Shown here: positions 1 to 9,335 of the stretch, in pieces
How positions within the stretch are numbered: the first letter of the stretch is position 1
Layout: each line of letters begins with the position of its first letter
DNA from: Nemertoderma westbladi
Lineage: Eukaryota > Xenacoelomorpha > Nemertodermatida > Nemertodermatidae
Length of the DNA stretch: 47,876 bases
NCBI GenBank assembly: GCA_032718475.1
Contig: JAUCBJ010007428.1
Coordinates: 1 to 47,876, forward strand
Direction of reading: 5' to 3'
The notes under the pieces: generated by a model
Told to the model about the DNA's origin: nothing
The model's database searches: none
Seen by the model: only the letters and a program-made list of their open reading frames with translations
Program-made: the position numbers and the translations under genes

Positions 1-168
1 TCTGTCTACCTGACTATTTGTAGATAAACATGTTTGGTTTTAAGCAACTTTGACCTGTAATTTGCTGTGAAATTTTATCTAGTTCAAATTTGGCAATGTT
101 TTTTCCGGTAAACTGTTTATTGGTTATTTCTATTTTGTTGTTCAATTTCTTATTCTAGAAAAATAAAA
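1..168 (-). other. 3' flank of the polymerase gene
   Basis: This AT-rich stretch lies downstream of the polymerase stop codon on the minus strand. An AATAAA polyadenylation-type signal is present on the minus strand at about 121-116, some 50 nt after the stop. No palindrome or inverted-repeat end is visible here, so the element continues to the left of the window. Confidence 0.4.
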
Positions 169-3100
169 TTAAATCCTAGTAGGGGGGATTACTACTCGTT
201 TCGCCGGTCTAACAAGCTTAGTGCTATAGTGTCCGTATGGTTTGCTGCTATATTTACTACTCCAATATGATTTCGTATCCCAGAGCGTTAGTGCCTTCTT
301 ATAGACATGACCAGTAAAAATTTGATGCTTTCTAGAAGTGAAGGTAGAGTTATAGCGGAAGAGCATTGCCTCGTTTTCAAAACAGTCTGCATAATCCTCG
401 TGTGTTAGTTGCTTAGCGACAACCGATCTAGATACACCTTTGGCGGTTTTCTTGATTGGGGCATCGTAGGATTGAAAACTGTAGACCTTTGGTTTAAGGA
501 AAACCCACTGTTTATACTGCAAACCGCAGCTCTCATCTTTTACGAAGCCGAGAGCCGCTTTGTGTTTAATGGTATAGAGTGGATGTGTTGTACTGTAGTT
601 GGAAGTATCTAGGAAACCACCCTCAAACATTGCCCGTAGAAAGGTTAGCTGTGGTGTATTAGTTACGCTTAGCATTAGAGAATCCGTGTCACCGGCTAGA
701 CAGCGAATCTGGCAATCCAGTTTTTGTTCTAGAGGTTTCAGTTTGTTGTAAAATAGGTCGTACATCTGTAGCTTAGATAGATCTAGTATAGTGCAACCGA
801 TGAACATGCCCTGATTTAGGCAAACAGCCTCTTTAGTGAAAGTATGTCCACTCAAGTTGGGGGTAAAGACAACAAACGATTCGTGGTTGGGCTTGGCTAA
901 GAGCAAATCGCATTGTTCGTCGCTATTGCATAACCTGAAAGAAACGCGGTCTCTAACCTTTTGGAGGCATTTCCCATACAAGGCATTGTTCATCAACTTA
1001 TAAAATAGGACCTCGAATGGGTTATTTGCCGACTGTCTTTTATTCGTATTAAAACTAATGTAGTCCTTGAAAATATATTTTTGTGAGAAAGAGTAGACCC
1101 TGTGAACTTGTGTAAGTTTAAGACCGAGCTTCAAATAGAGTTGAAGTAGCTTAATATGGATACCGTATTCAACCTTATTAAACTGATGTAGTAGTAGCTT
1201 AGTACAGGTATCGTTGTATGGTCTACAGGTAGCCGTATCGGTGAGATTGTAATGCTCCCAAAGATCTTCCATGTATTCGCTAAGAAAGAATTTAGGGACT
1301 GACATCTTCTCCGCTCCTAGAGGTAGATCGGCGGTCAAATCATGAATTTCTTTCGGGTAATGTAGATCAACTAAGCAATAATAACCAGTGTCCCCGCTCG
1401 CGTCTACTGTAGCTAGGTCTATGGGGGTAGTTACGAGTTTAATATTAGCGTAGGGAAGTTTCTGGCTCAGGGCGCAGCCGTAAAGGTTATTCGCATCGAT
1501 GGGAATTAGATATTTCTCGGGGAGACTGGAGTCGTAGTCGGGTTTATCGGGGATATTTGCGTCTACGGAATGTGTATTCAAGAATACTAGACCACCCCTA
1601 ATATTTGTTTCAAAGTCCGAGTAGATGGAAGCGTCTGATAGTAATTGAATTTCTGATTGCGTGAATTTCAGCGCCGCGTCGTAAGTTAATCCCGGGGCAG
1701 TGAAGTACATTAGGGGCTCGAGTCCATAATTAGTAAGACAGAGGGATCGGAACTGCTCGAAAGTATCAGCTAATAGGGTAACGTCTAGAACCAAATAGCC
1801 AATCATATAGTCAAAGATTGATAGGCAGTTTAATTCATCCCAAGTAGTAAGCGCGCGCTGATAGTTGTCTGCGCTACATTGTTCCAATTTGAGATCATTA
1901 TAGAAGCTTTCTATTGGGGGGAGTGTAGTTTCGTGTAGGTTTGAAATATTTTGAATGTAGGAATATGGGAATACGCCCTTGTTTTTTATTGTGTTATCGC
2001 TAATGTTGGGATAGAGTTGGGTCATTTGAGCTAGTGTATGGGGTATGGCTGTTGCTAGGTTACTATTATTTTTAGTGAGATAACTACTAAGATTATCTAG
2101 GCTGGCAGTCATAAACTGATAGGAATCTAGAAAATTAATGGAGATACTTTCTTTAGCGTTGGCTGTTGGTGTACTCGGATCGATTGGAAAGCTAACTTTA
2201 AGGTGAATATAAGTTTCAGTGTTTTTTGGTATTACGGTCATTTTCCAGTGTGTTCTAGAACTATCGGTCATTCCTTCTTTTAGAAGTAAATGCATATCGA
2301 ATTTCCTCAAGTTATGAAATATAATATAAAAATTATTCCGTTTTAGGGAAAGTTTCCTGTTGCAGCTGACGCAAGCAGCCCCTCGATACTCTCCGCTATA
2401 ATGATCATGATCGCGGACTTTGGTGCTGAGATTGTCATTGAGGTTTAAATTATGAGAATCGGGGGTTAAATTACAGTTGCAGACGTAGCATTGTGTAGCG
2501 TTATTAAAGTCAGTTTGTTGGCTAGTAGTGAGTTGCATGGGGGCGTGCGTGTTTGTACTAGAAATGGACCAATCGTATAACTCCCTACAATGACTTTCCA
2601 TAGCGGTTAGAAAGTCGCGCATTACGTGGTTACTGCCATCGTCGCGGAAAATTTGAACATCTGTTTTAGGAGGGTTAATTAATTTCTGATTTGGTACTGT
2701 ATAAAAGGCTGCCGCGCTAGCTATATGTTTCTGTGGGAGTTTAATATTGTTTGTAGGTTCTAGAATAGTTTCAATGTCGGCGTATATACAGAAAGGAGGG
2801 GATAGAGTCTTATCGTACCTATCAAATTTAACCAAGAGATTTTCGGGCATATACTCGAGTTGGCGTTTACCCGTATAGCAGCGCTCTCGATGTTCTCCCA
2901 ATGATTTGTCAGTGTAAAAGGCTCTGAGACAGCGTTCGCAGTGCGTCTTGTTGCCAGTAGAAGTAGCTTTAGTATTTATTAATCTATCTATGTTAGTAAT
3001 AGCTACGTAGTGGGCGGGGTTTTTGCTTGTGGCTTCGATAAATAATAAGTTTAGTACAGTTTTACCGGAACAGTGCGCGCTATCTGGTTGACTTAGAATG

Positions 3101-3414
3101 GAGAGTTCTTCCATATTACTCCAATAAAGAAGGTTTATACAGTATATAGGGTTGGCTTTCAAAAACTGGGGAATACCAGTTACTCTGTCCACCGGGAAAC
3201 TTAAATTGGAAAAATCAAACATGTTTAGGAAAGGAGTAAACGTTGAAATTCTACTAATATTATTTTGTTTTCTATCAATTTTCTTATAATTTGCGGCGAC
3301 CAATACTGCGTATTTAAAGCATTCCCCCAGCGGGCAGTCTACGCTTACGGTACATTGTTTATTTAATAATAATTTAGAATTATTGAAGCCTTGACCCTTT
3401 AAATAGGGGTTGCG
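169..3414 (-). CDS. Protein-primed family B DNA polymerase (DNA_pol_B_2), catalytic frame
   Basis: This frame encodes the exonuclease and polymerase parts of a protein-primed DNA polymerase of the kind found in Polintons/Mavericks, adintoviruses and bidnaviruses. Numbered from codon 3303 (a TTG; the first ATG is at 3222), I see a C2H2-like finger at residues 122-142, exonuclease motif I YADIET at 174-179, Cys pairs at 272-275 and 311-314 around a RDHDH motif, exonuclease II FHNLRKFDMH at 329-338, exonuclease III with YLVLD at 503-507, motif A DANNLYG at 603-609, motif B NNALYGK at 772-778, motif C GDTDS at 871-875 and a KPKVY motif near 937-941. All expected catalytic acids are present. The frame is open to 3414 and recognisable polymerase sequence (for example ECFKYAVL) continues upstream of 3303, so the ORF has no natural start. 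An in-frame TAA at 3417-3415 separates it from its N-terminal part. A TATTTAAA box at about 3405-3398 is probably chance because it lies inside coding sequence. Confidence 0.93.
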   Translation of the reverse strand, partial: RNPYLKGQGFNNSKLLLNKQCTVSVDCPLGECFKYAVLVAANYKKIDRKQNNISRISTFTPFLNMFDFSNLSFPVDRVTGIPQFLKANPIYCINLLYWSNMEELSILSQPDSAHCSGKTVLNLLFIEATSKNPAHYVAITNIDRLINTKATSTGNKTHCERCLRAFYTDKSLGEHRERCYTGKRQLEYMPENLLVKFDRYDKTLSPPFCIYADIETILEPTNNIKLPQKHIASAAAFYTVPNQKLINPPKTDVQIFRDDGSNHVMRDFLTAMESHCRELYDWSISSTNTHAPMQLTTSQQTDFNNATQCYVCNCNLTPDSHNLNLNDNLSTKVRDHDHYSGEYRGAACVSCNRKLSLKRNNFYIIFHNLRKFDMHLLLKEGMTDSSRTHWKMTVIPKNTETYIHLKVSFPIDPSTPTANAKESISINFLDSYQFMTASLDNLSSYLTKNNSNLATAIPHTLAQMTQLYPNISDNTIKNKGVFPYSYIQNISNLHETTLPPIESFYNDLKLEQCSADNYQRALTTWDELNCLSIFDYMIGYLVLDVTLLADTFEQFRSLCLTNYGLEPLMYFTAPGLTYDAALKFTQSEIQLLSDASIYSDFETNIRGGLVFLNTHSVDANIPDKPDYDSSLPEKYLIPIDANNLYGCALSQKLPYANIKLVTTPIDLATVDASGDTGYYCLVDLHYPKEIHDLTADLPLGAEKMSVPKFFLSEYMEDLWEHYNLTDTATCRPYNDTCTKLLLHQFNKVEYGIHIKLLQLYLKLGLKLTQVHRVYSFSQKYIFKDYISFNTNKRQSANNPFEVLFYKLMNNALYGKCLQKVRDRVSFRLCNSDEQCDLLLAKPNHESFVVFTPNLSGHTFTKEAVCLNQGMFIGCTILDLSKLQMYDLFYNKLKPLEQKLDCQIRCLAGDTDSLMLSVTNTPQLTFLRAMFEGGFLDTSNYSTTHPLYTIKHKAALGFVKDESCGLQYKQWVFLKPKVYSFQSYDAPIKKTAKGVSRSVVAKQLTHEDYADCFENEAMLFRYNSTFTSRKHQIFTGHVYKKALTLWDTKSYWSSKYSSKPYGHYSTKLVRPAKRVVIPPTRI

Positions 3415-3782
3415 TTAGGAACGCGCAATCTCAATAGTTATTCGCTCGATGGCTATTATGCGCCAACCCGAGCCGAGACAGAGAAACACGCTTACAGTTG
3501 ATCGATACGATTGACAGCGCCAGAAAACCAGTTATTAAAGTCGCTATTATTCAGAATTTGATTATTGTTACCGCTAGATTTAAAACAGAATGATTCAATT
3601 TGAAATCCCTTGCTGGTTTCACGCTCCATTACGATATTGATTGTAAGCCAGACTCTTAAAAAAGTTCCCAAAGCACTACGTAAATGGCTACTAACATGTT
3701 CTTGAATGTGTGGAAAATTTCCGTTTAAAGTTAATTCAGCGTCGAGTCTTGTTTCTGCGAGGTCATTGTTATAGGTAAACAG
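3415..3782 (-). pseudogene. Connecting N-terminal segment of the PolB gene, broken
   Basis: Reading on in the same frame past the zinc-finger stop (TGA, 3785-3783) gives 96 further sense codons down to a TAA at 3494-3492, with segments such as FCFKSS and NNSDFNNWF that look like the N-terminal extension of this polymerase type. Between about 3494 and 3474 the coding signal moves by one base into the catalytic frame, where GSGWRI is read at about 3474-3457, and this runs to an in-frame TAA at 3417-3415. So three lesions (TGA, frameshift, TAA) separate the zinc-finger start from the catalytic frame. The simplest reading is one long ancestral gene from 4223 to 169. Seen: frames, stops and phase shift. 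Inferred: that the pieces were one protein; splicing around the lesions is possible but I see no convincing splice sites. Confidence 0.75.
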
Positions 3783-4223
3783 TCATCCGTGTGCGCTTCC
3801 ATTGGAGGGTGGTTGAAATGGATTGTTTGGGGAAATAGAATCTCGCGAAGTTGAAGGTTCATTATTGGAGCCGCCGCCGCCGACTTGTTCTGGAGTAGAG
3901 TTGATGGGGGATGAGTGGGAGGTAGTCGGAGTTTTGCGTTTCCGCGAAAAAAGTCGAGTATAGCATTCATGCTCAGAAAAGGATGATAGGGTGAGCGAAT
4001 CCCCGCAGCGGCAATCGGCTGGCTCGTTCACGTAACTAAATCCTGTTCCCCCCTGAGGACACGAAATAAGATGGCCAACCAGTGTCTTCTTTGCCGAGGA
4101 CCAAGTCGGGCAGCAGTCGCATCTATATTGCACGAAATGAGTCTTAATATGAGATTTTAGATGATCACTCCGCATCTCTTTGTCGCAGATGGGGCAGCTA
4201 ACTTTATTGGTTGATCTTGGCAT
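3783..4223 (-). CDS. C2H2 zinc-finger N-terminal part of the PolB gene (146 codons)
   Basis: The frame starts with a clear ATG at 4223. Residues 10-29 form a classical finger (C10, C13, H25, H29, containing MRSDHLKSH). Two further Cys/His clusters follow at about 35-55 (C35, C38, H51, C55) and 71-87 (C71, C73, H85, C87). A basic patch SRKRK near residue 93 could be a nuclear signal, and the last 45 residues are a low-complexity Ser/Pro/Gly/Asn linker. The gene lies immediately upstream of, and on the same strand as, the polymerase, and the frame continues beyond its TGA. Zinc-finger N-termini are usual in this polymerase group, so it is best read as the first part of the polymerase protein, although a separate small DNA-binding protein cannot be excluded. 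The AT-rich upstream region has a TATA-like TTTATAAATA at about 4256-4247. Confidence 0.75.
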   Translation of the reverse strand: MPRSTNKVSCPICDKEMRSDHLKSHIKTHFVQYRCDCCPTWSSAKKTLVGHLISCPQGGTGFSYVNEPADCRCGDSLTLSSFSEHECYTRLFSRKRKTPTTSHSSPINSTPEQVGGGGSNNEPSTSRDSISPNNPFQPPSNGSAHG

Positions 4224-4230
4224 CTTGAAT

Positions 4231-5753
4231 CTAGAAAAATATGTTGATTATTTATAAAAATAAAAAATACTGTATACGTGCTAAAAATAAAGTAAAACAG
4301 TAGGTATTAATCGGTTACTAGGCAACAATACTGTGTTTGTACAGTTAGGCCTATTGCTGTATTGTAGCAATCAGTCAGTGAAACATAAAGCAGACAGTCG
4401 GCAGTGTCTAGTGTGGTAGTGTTAGTGTACCAGCTGCCAGATAGTGGCGATAAACAAGACACAATAGCGATGGCAGTTATTATTCGTGGAAAGAGGGTCT
4501 ATAAACAGCAGTCATCAGTCAGTCAGTGCAGTAGTGCTAGTGATATAGTCTGCTAGAAGTCAGACGTACCGGTAGCATTAACCAATAGAAATCAACGATA
4601 GGCTTAACTAATCGCTGTGTGAGATCTCAATTAGTCAGTAGGATATATATTGAAAACTGCAGTATTCAGTGTTGTTCAGTAGGGTCTATATTGCTACTAT
4701 AGTGGCACTAGGCTAACTCGAATGATGCGGTACCGGTAGTTGGGTAGACAAGCAGATAGACACATTTAGGCCTATTGATCGAATGCTTCGATCATGGTTT
4801 AGGCTATCGGTACCACCGCAGTCTGACAGTAATTAATAGTGAGCCTACAGCAATACTGTTGTACCGGTAGACATTAAATGTAAATTGTTTGCTAGCGGCA
4901 ACGGTGGAGATGGTGGAAGGCAGATTTTACTTACGGTGTTAGTAAATATTCACGGAAAGAAGAAGTTTGGAAGTTCGTGAAGAAGTTGGTTGACGTGGAC
5001 GATGAGAGAATTTATTAACCGATAGAACGGAATGGTATCTGAAATTAGAAATATTGGAATATTACGCGACGGATACGCGGAAAGTTTGTTGTCGACGATG
5101 AGCGATAACGCGGCGAAATGACAGACACCGGCAGATTTTACTTACGGTGGCAGTTAATATTCACGGAAAGATGAAGTTTGGATGTTCGCGAAGAAGTTGG
5201 TTGACGTGGACGACGAGAGAGTTTATTAATTGATAGAACGGAATGGTATCGGAAATTAGAAATATTGGAATATTACGCGACGGATACGCGGAAAGTTTGT
5301 TGTCGACAATGAGCGATAACGCGGCGAAATGACACTAGAAAAATAAGTTGATTATTTGTAAAAAGATCAAAAATATTGTAAGCAGATAGACAGATGTAGG
5401 CCTATTGATCGAATGCCTCGATCACGGTTTAGGGTATCGGTAGCACCGCAGTCTGACAGTAATTAATAGTGAGCTTACTGCAATACTGTTGTACCGGTAG
5501 ACATTAGGCCTAAATGTAAATTGTTTGCTATCGGCATCAAAAGTATAGCTAGGTGGTGGAAGGCAGATTTTACTTACGGTGTTAGTAAATATTCACGGAA
5601 AGAAGAAGTTTGGAAGTTCGTGAAGAAGTTGGTTGACGTGGACGATGAGAGAATTTATTAACCGATAGAACGGAGTGGTATCGGAAAAATATTACGCGAG
5701 GGCTACGCGGAAAGTTTGTTATCGACGATGAGCGATAACGCGGCGAAATGACA
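4231..5753. repeat. Partial tandem duplication upstream of the PolB gene
   Basis: Three near-identical blocks of about 200 bp (4919-5122, 5130-5334, 5562-5753) each begin GGCAGATTTTAC and end GCGGCGAAATGACA. A second block of about 160 bp containing GATCGAATGC and GTACCGGTAGACATTA occurs at 4748-4907 and 5381-5541. The sequence just upstream of the zinc-finger ATG (4231-4278) is repeated at 5335-5380. This fits a tandem duplication that copied the promoter-proximal region, followed by an internal deletion (lacking 4279-4747) in one copy and a further local duplication of the 200-bp block. No long open frame is seen. Confidence 0.8.
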
Positions 5754-6449
5754 ATAATATAAGTGGGATGTTGACTGACGATAACAAATAAATATTCTTA
5801 AATAAATAATATTAAATTCGAAAACAAAATAATGGTAAATGATGTTAATCGTAACTTGCAATTTAAATAATGATCTAATATATTGGCGGGGACGTATTAA
5901 ATAGCAATTCGGTTAGTAAGGGAGGCCCTTGTCTCTTAAATGAGCCAATCAGAACGCAGCAGTAGAAATGAAGCCCGCTGATTGGTTGTTCATGTATAAG
6001 CGGTTACCAGGGCAACTTCTCGTGTTGATGAATCTATTAGAAAACCCTGTAGGCATCTTGACTAATTATGTTGAGTTGGCTGTATAACAGAAGCAGGTCT
6101 GGTGCAAAGGAAAGGGATTAGTAGAGAGGAAAGCGTGTTTAGAGGCGCTTCATTGTTATGATAGCGGCTGCCTGGATATAGGAAAGGACCCGAGTGATGC
6201 CATAGTGAGAACAAAGGAGGGCCGCTAGAGCATTAGCCTTGGGCGATATACGGATTTGGTATAGTCAAGGCCGCATTGGGATTATTAGTGAGACATCGAG
6301 GGGGGCTGCTAACAGACGGGACTGCTCATTTATATTTGCCTTGGGGGTATACGTGTAGATTCACTGCCTGTTGTATCTAGTTAATGAATAATGAGGACAG
6401 AGGAGGGGCCCCCGCCGATGAACGCAGTTGATAGTTGCCAGTAGGGTGC
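5754..6449. other. Non-coding stretch inside the PolB element
   Basis: No convincing frame is seen on either strand. Two CCAAT-type motifs in opposite orientation (GCCAATCAG at about 5944 and GATTGGTTG at about 5980) resemble the promoter-like stretch at 11190-11265. The CTGGATATAG motif near 6170 recurs at 11655 and 11790. Confidence 0.4.
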
Positions 6450-7018
6450 CGTATACCATAGCCATTATAAAGTTAAAAATAGACATTATGTCATAGTGAT
6501 CTCATTGGTAATATAAAAACTAATTATTCTAAAAATAAAAATCATTGTATAAAGTAAAAGTTAATACATTTAATTAATTTAAAATAAAGTACAAATGAAT
6601 AATTAATTTAAAATTAAATACGAATAAATAAAGTAAAATAAAAATAATTAATTAAAATTAAATATAAATAAATAGGTATTAATAAATAAAAGAGCCGCGG
6701 TGTCACTTATGACACCCTCTTGGGCCTCTCGGCGACAGTTGGACCCAACTCATGACTCATCGCTTAGGAATGTGACACCTTGGGTGTCATTGGCGCCAGA
6801 CTGTCTGGGTGACACCTCCCAATTAGGCTAATTAGACCCCTATTAGGGTTTAATTGTACTAATTAATTGATGACACCTGTCAATCAGGGGTCTAATTAGC
6901 CTAATTGGGAGGTGTCACCCAGACAGTCTGGCGCCAATGACACCCAAGGTGTCACATTCCTAAGCGATGAGTCATGAGTTGGGTCCAACTGTCGCCGAGC
7001 CGGCCAAGACCCTACTAC
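6450..7018. repeat. Terminal-type cassette, copy A
   Basis: This segment is related to 11380-12363. Shared parts are a block of about 90 bp starting near 6481 (TAGACATTATGTCATAGTGA), an AT-rich run with AATAAATA repeats, the sequence AATAAATAAAAGAG before GCGGTGTCACTTATGACACC, a large palindrome, and the trailing GACCCTACTACT where similarity stops. Both copies are in the same orientation and each follows one gene module. Whether the cassette is an element end, an internal replication site or a duplicated insertion is not decided by the sequence. Confidence 0.75.
6719..7008. repeat. Near-perfect long palindrome, 123-nt arms
   Basis: Left arm 6719-6841 and right arm 6886-7008 are equal in length and pair with only three mismatches, all within the outer nine bases; the inner 114 pairs (6728-6841 with 6886-6999) are perfect. 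The 44-nt loop holds a smaller stem (TTAATT/AATTAA). ACCCT stands directly outside both arms (6714-6718 and 7009-7013). TGACACC or its complement GGTGTCA occurs at least eight times in and next to the arms. Large hairpins of this type are used as replication ends by parvoviruses and bidnaviruses; a fold-back transposon with a 5-bp duplication is an alternative. Confidence 0.93.
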
Positions 7019-9335
7019 TAATAGTAATAAATAATGTGGGGGTAAATACATTTATAATTCTAATATAATTATTAAGGATAAATAGTCCTAATACTAATAT
7101 AATTATGTAATAGTAAGCAAAATTTTTATGCGCAACCATCAGAGATTATTTGGATATAAAAGATCACACAGCAGGAGGCTAACTTGCTGGGATCGACAAA
7201 GGCTTTGTGTGCGGTGTGTCGCTATGTCTTATATCGGGTGGATGAGAGAGCCCCCTCCGGCGCAACATTGTGAACATGGGCTATATTGCTAAAGAGAGAA
7301 CTACATATAAGACCATGGCCGGCCCTCATGCAAATTTAGCGGCGCCAAGGCTAATGGGGCACCTCGAAGACAGTATGGCTATAGTAGAGTAGAATGGATA
7401 TACGAGTCCATAGCTAAAATACATCTGCCATGGAGCCTTCGCGTAGCACTATGCTCACCAAATATATTTATAATTCTCTATCCGCGAAATTTTCAGGAAT
7501 TTTAAATTTTTGCCGTCGCTTCGCGGAAAATATAAAAAGTAAACACAAAATAGGATATACAGATTGTCATAGATTTGATTCCCTACCCCCCGACCAGGGT
7601 CATTATGACCCTCCCCCCGGTATTTGTACAACATTTTATAGCCCGGTAGTATTGGGGTTATTATGTGACTCATGAAAATAAATCTTAAATACAATACAAA
7701 TGTTCCATCTTGGTGAAGTGGATGCAATGTATTTACAACTCGAGTGTGGATCAGGATAGTTTTCGTTAAGGTTTCACCTTGGTGAAGTGGAAGCATTGTA
7801 TTCACATTTCGAGTACCATTTTTATTGAAACTATGGGGCATTTTATATTAGCCGATTTTTCAAAATTTGTAAAGTTTTGAGGGTTTTTATGAAAAATATA
7901 GCGATTTAGGGATTAACATTCAAATTGACTACGAAGAAGCAATAGGGATCATTAATGGTATGTTGAGACTCAGAAATTTTCGGGAATTTTAAATTTTTGC
8001 CCTCGCTTCGCGGAAAATATAAAAAGTAAACACAAAATAGGATATACAGATTGTTATAGATTCGATTCCCTACCTCGACCAGGGTCATTATGACCCTCTC
8101 CCGATATTTGTACAACATTTTATAGCCCGGTAGTATTATGATTAAAGCTACTAAACTAAAACATAACAAAGTGCAATTATCCTATCTGTTCCACTCAGTG
8201 TCACTACTTTAGATAATATACTATAATAATAGTGATAGCAGATGCTTTTAATTTCGCGATGAAATAATGTCAGCAAACGAAATATAGCGAATACATCATA
8301 GATAGAGTTTTAAATTAGTTTGGTTTTATCTGTAATTTTTTATTTTGAACGCAATAGTAAAAAGGATTTTGCAGTCGCATGGAGTGATAACCCTTAGGTG
8401 AAAGCTAAATTTGCTCTACTTTAATCAAATGGGGGCATTAAAGCTATGAGTGTATTTTCCTCTACATCCTCCCTCGATCTTACGTAAATCTGGGTAAAAG
8501 ACGGCTGAAGGGCTATCATTCCCAACATATGCGGTCCTCCCTTTAATGTTTCATTGTTCTATTCATAGTCGCCTTTAAGAATTTCTCGGGAAAATAAGGA
8601 CGAGGGGCTATCACTTTCAACCCATGCGGCCCTCCCTTTCACGATTTCATTGAACTAACCATAGTATGAACAATCAAACTAAAGCCTTTGAATATCCTCG
8701 CAGCTTATCAGTGGCGCCATGGCTAACGGCTTAATATCAATAGTGAAGCATCTAAAAGACAGAGTGTCTATGATAGGGCAGAACAGTATACTTACAGCCT
8801 AGAGGTGGGCGCCCTGAAAACTTTGCTCGCCATCAATACATACAAAGCATCGCCTGATGGATAGAGTAATAGCGTGGATATTTTCATTTTGGTGAATATA
8901 ATTTATAGCATTAATCACGAAAATCGCTAAATAATATATTTTAATTAAATTCAACTCTGATAAACAACTTGCATATCGAGTTTGTAAAGAATTCATAGGG
9001 ATTGGTTGTTTATTTAGGGCCTAACATTCAAATTGATTACGAAGAAGCAGTAGGGGTCATTAATGGTATGCTGAGACTCACTTATTTCATGGCTCGCTCT
9101 CATAGTATAGATTAACTAGTACAGAAAAATGAAAAATAGCCGGTTAAGCATCTTATATTTTTTAAACATTATGGGGAAACAAGAATAAATAATTTACCGA
9201 CAACATCAATAATAAATAATATAACAACATCAGATAAATAATTTACCAACAACATTAATAATAAATAATATAAGAACATCAACATTAACAAAAGATATAG
9301 TCAGAACAGTTTTCAATAAATAGAGACTTTTTATA
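7019..9335. other. Non-coding region between the palindrome and the 569-residue gene
   Basis: No supported gene is seen. The stretch is rich in direct repeats: 7486-7675 with 7972-8145, 7910-7970 with 9012-9082, and two shorter units near 8502-8557 and 8608-8652 sharing a GGGCTATCA core and CCTCCCTTT. Short open frames here are AT-rich, overlap the repeats, and show no family features. Confidence 0.5.
7486..8145. repeat. Direct repeat pair of about 180 bp
   Basis: 7486-7675 and 7972-8145 share long stretches, including CTTCGCGGAAAATATAAAAA, the palindrome-like AGGGTCATTATGACCCT and TTTATAGCCCGGTAGTATT. They differ by small substitutions and indels, so the duplication is not recent. Confidence 0.8.

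Noticed and set aside
3731-3970. A 79-codon frame overlapping the zinc-finger gene
   Set aside because: It is the same DNA in another frame with no coding features; the longer zinc-finger frame explains it.
7455-8169. Two similar short minus-strand frames as a duplicated gene
   Set aside because: Similarity comes from the DNA direct repeat; lesions differ and there is no conserved frame.
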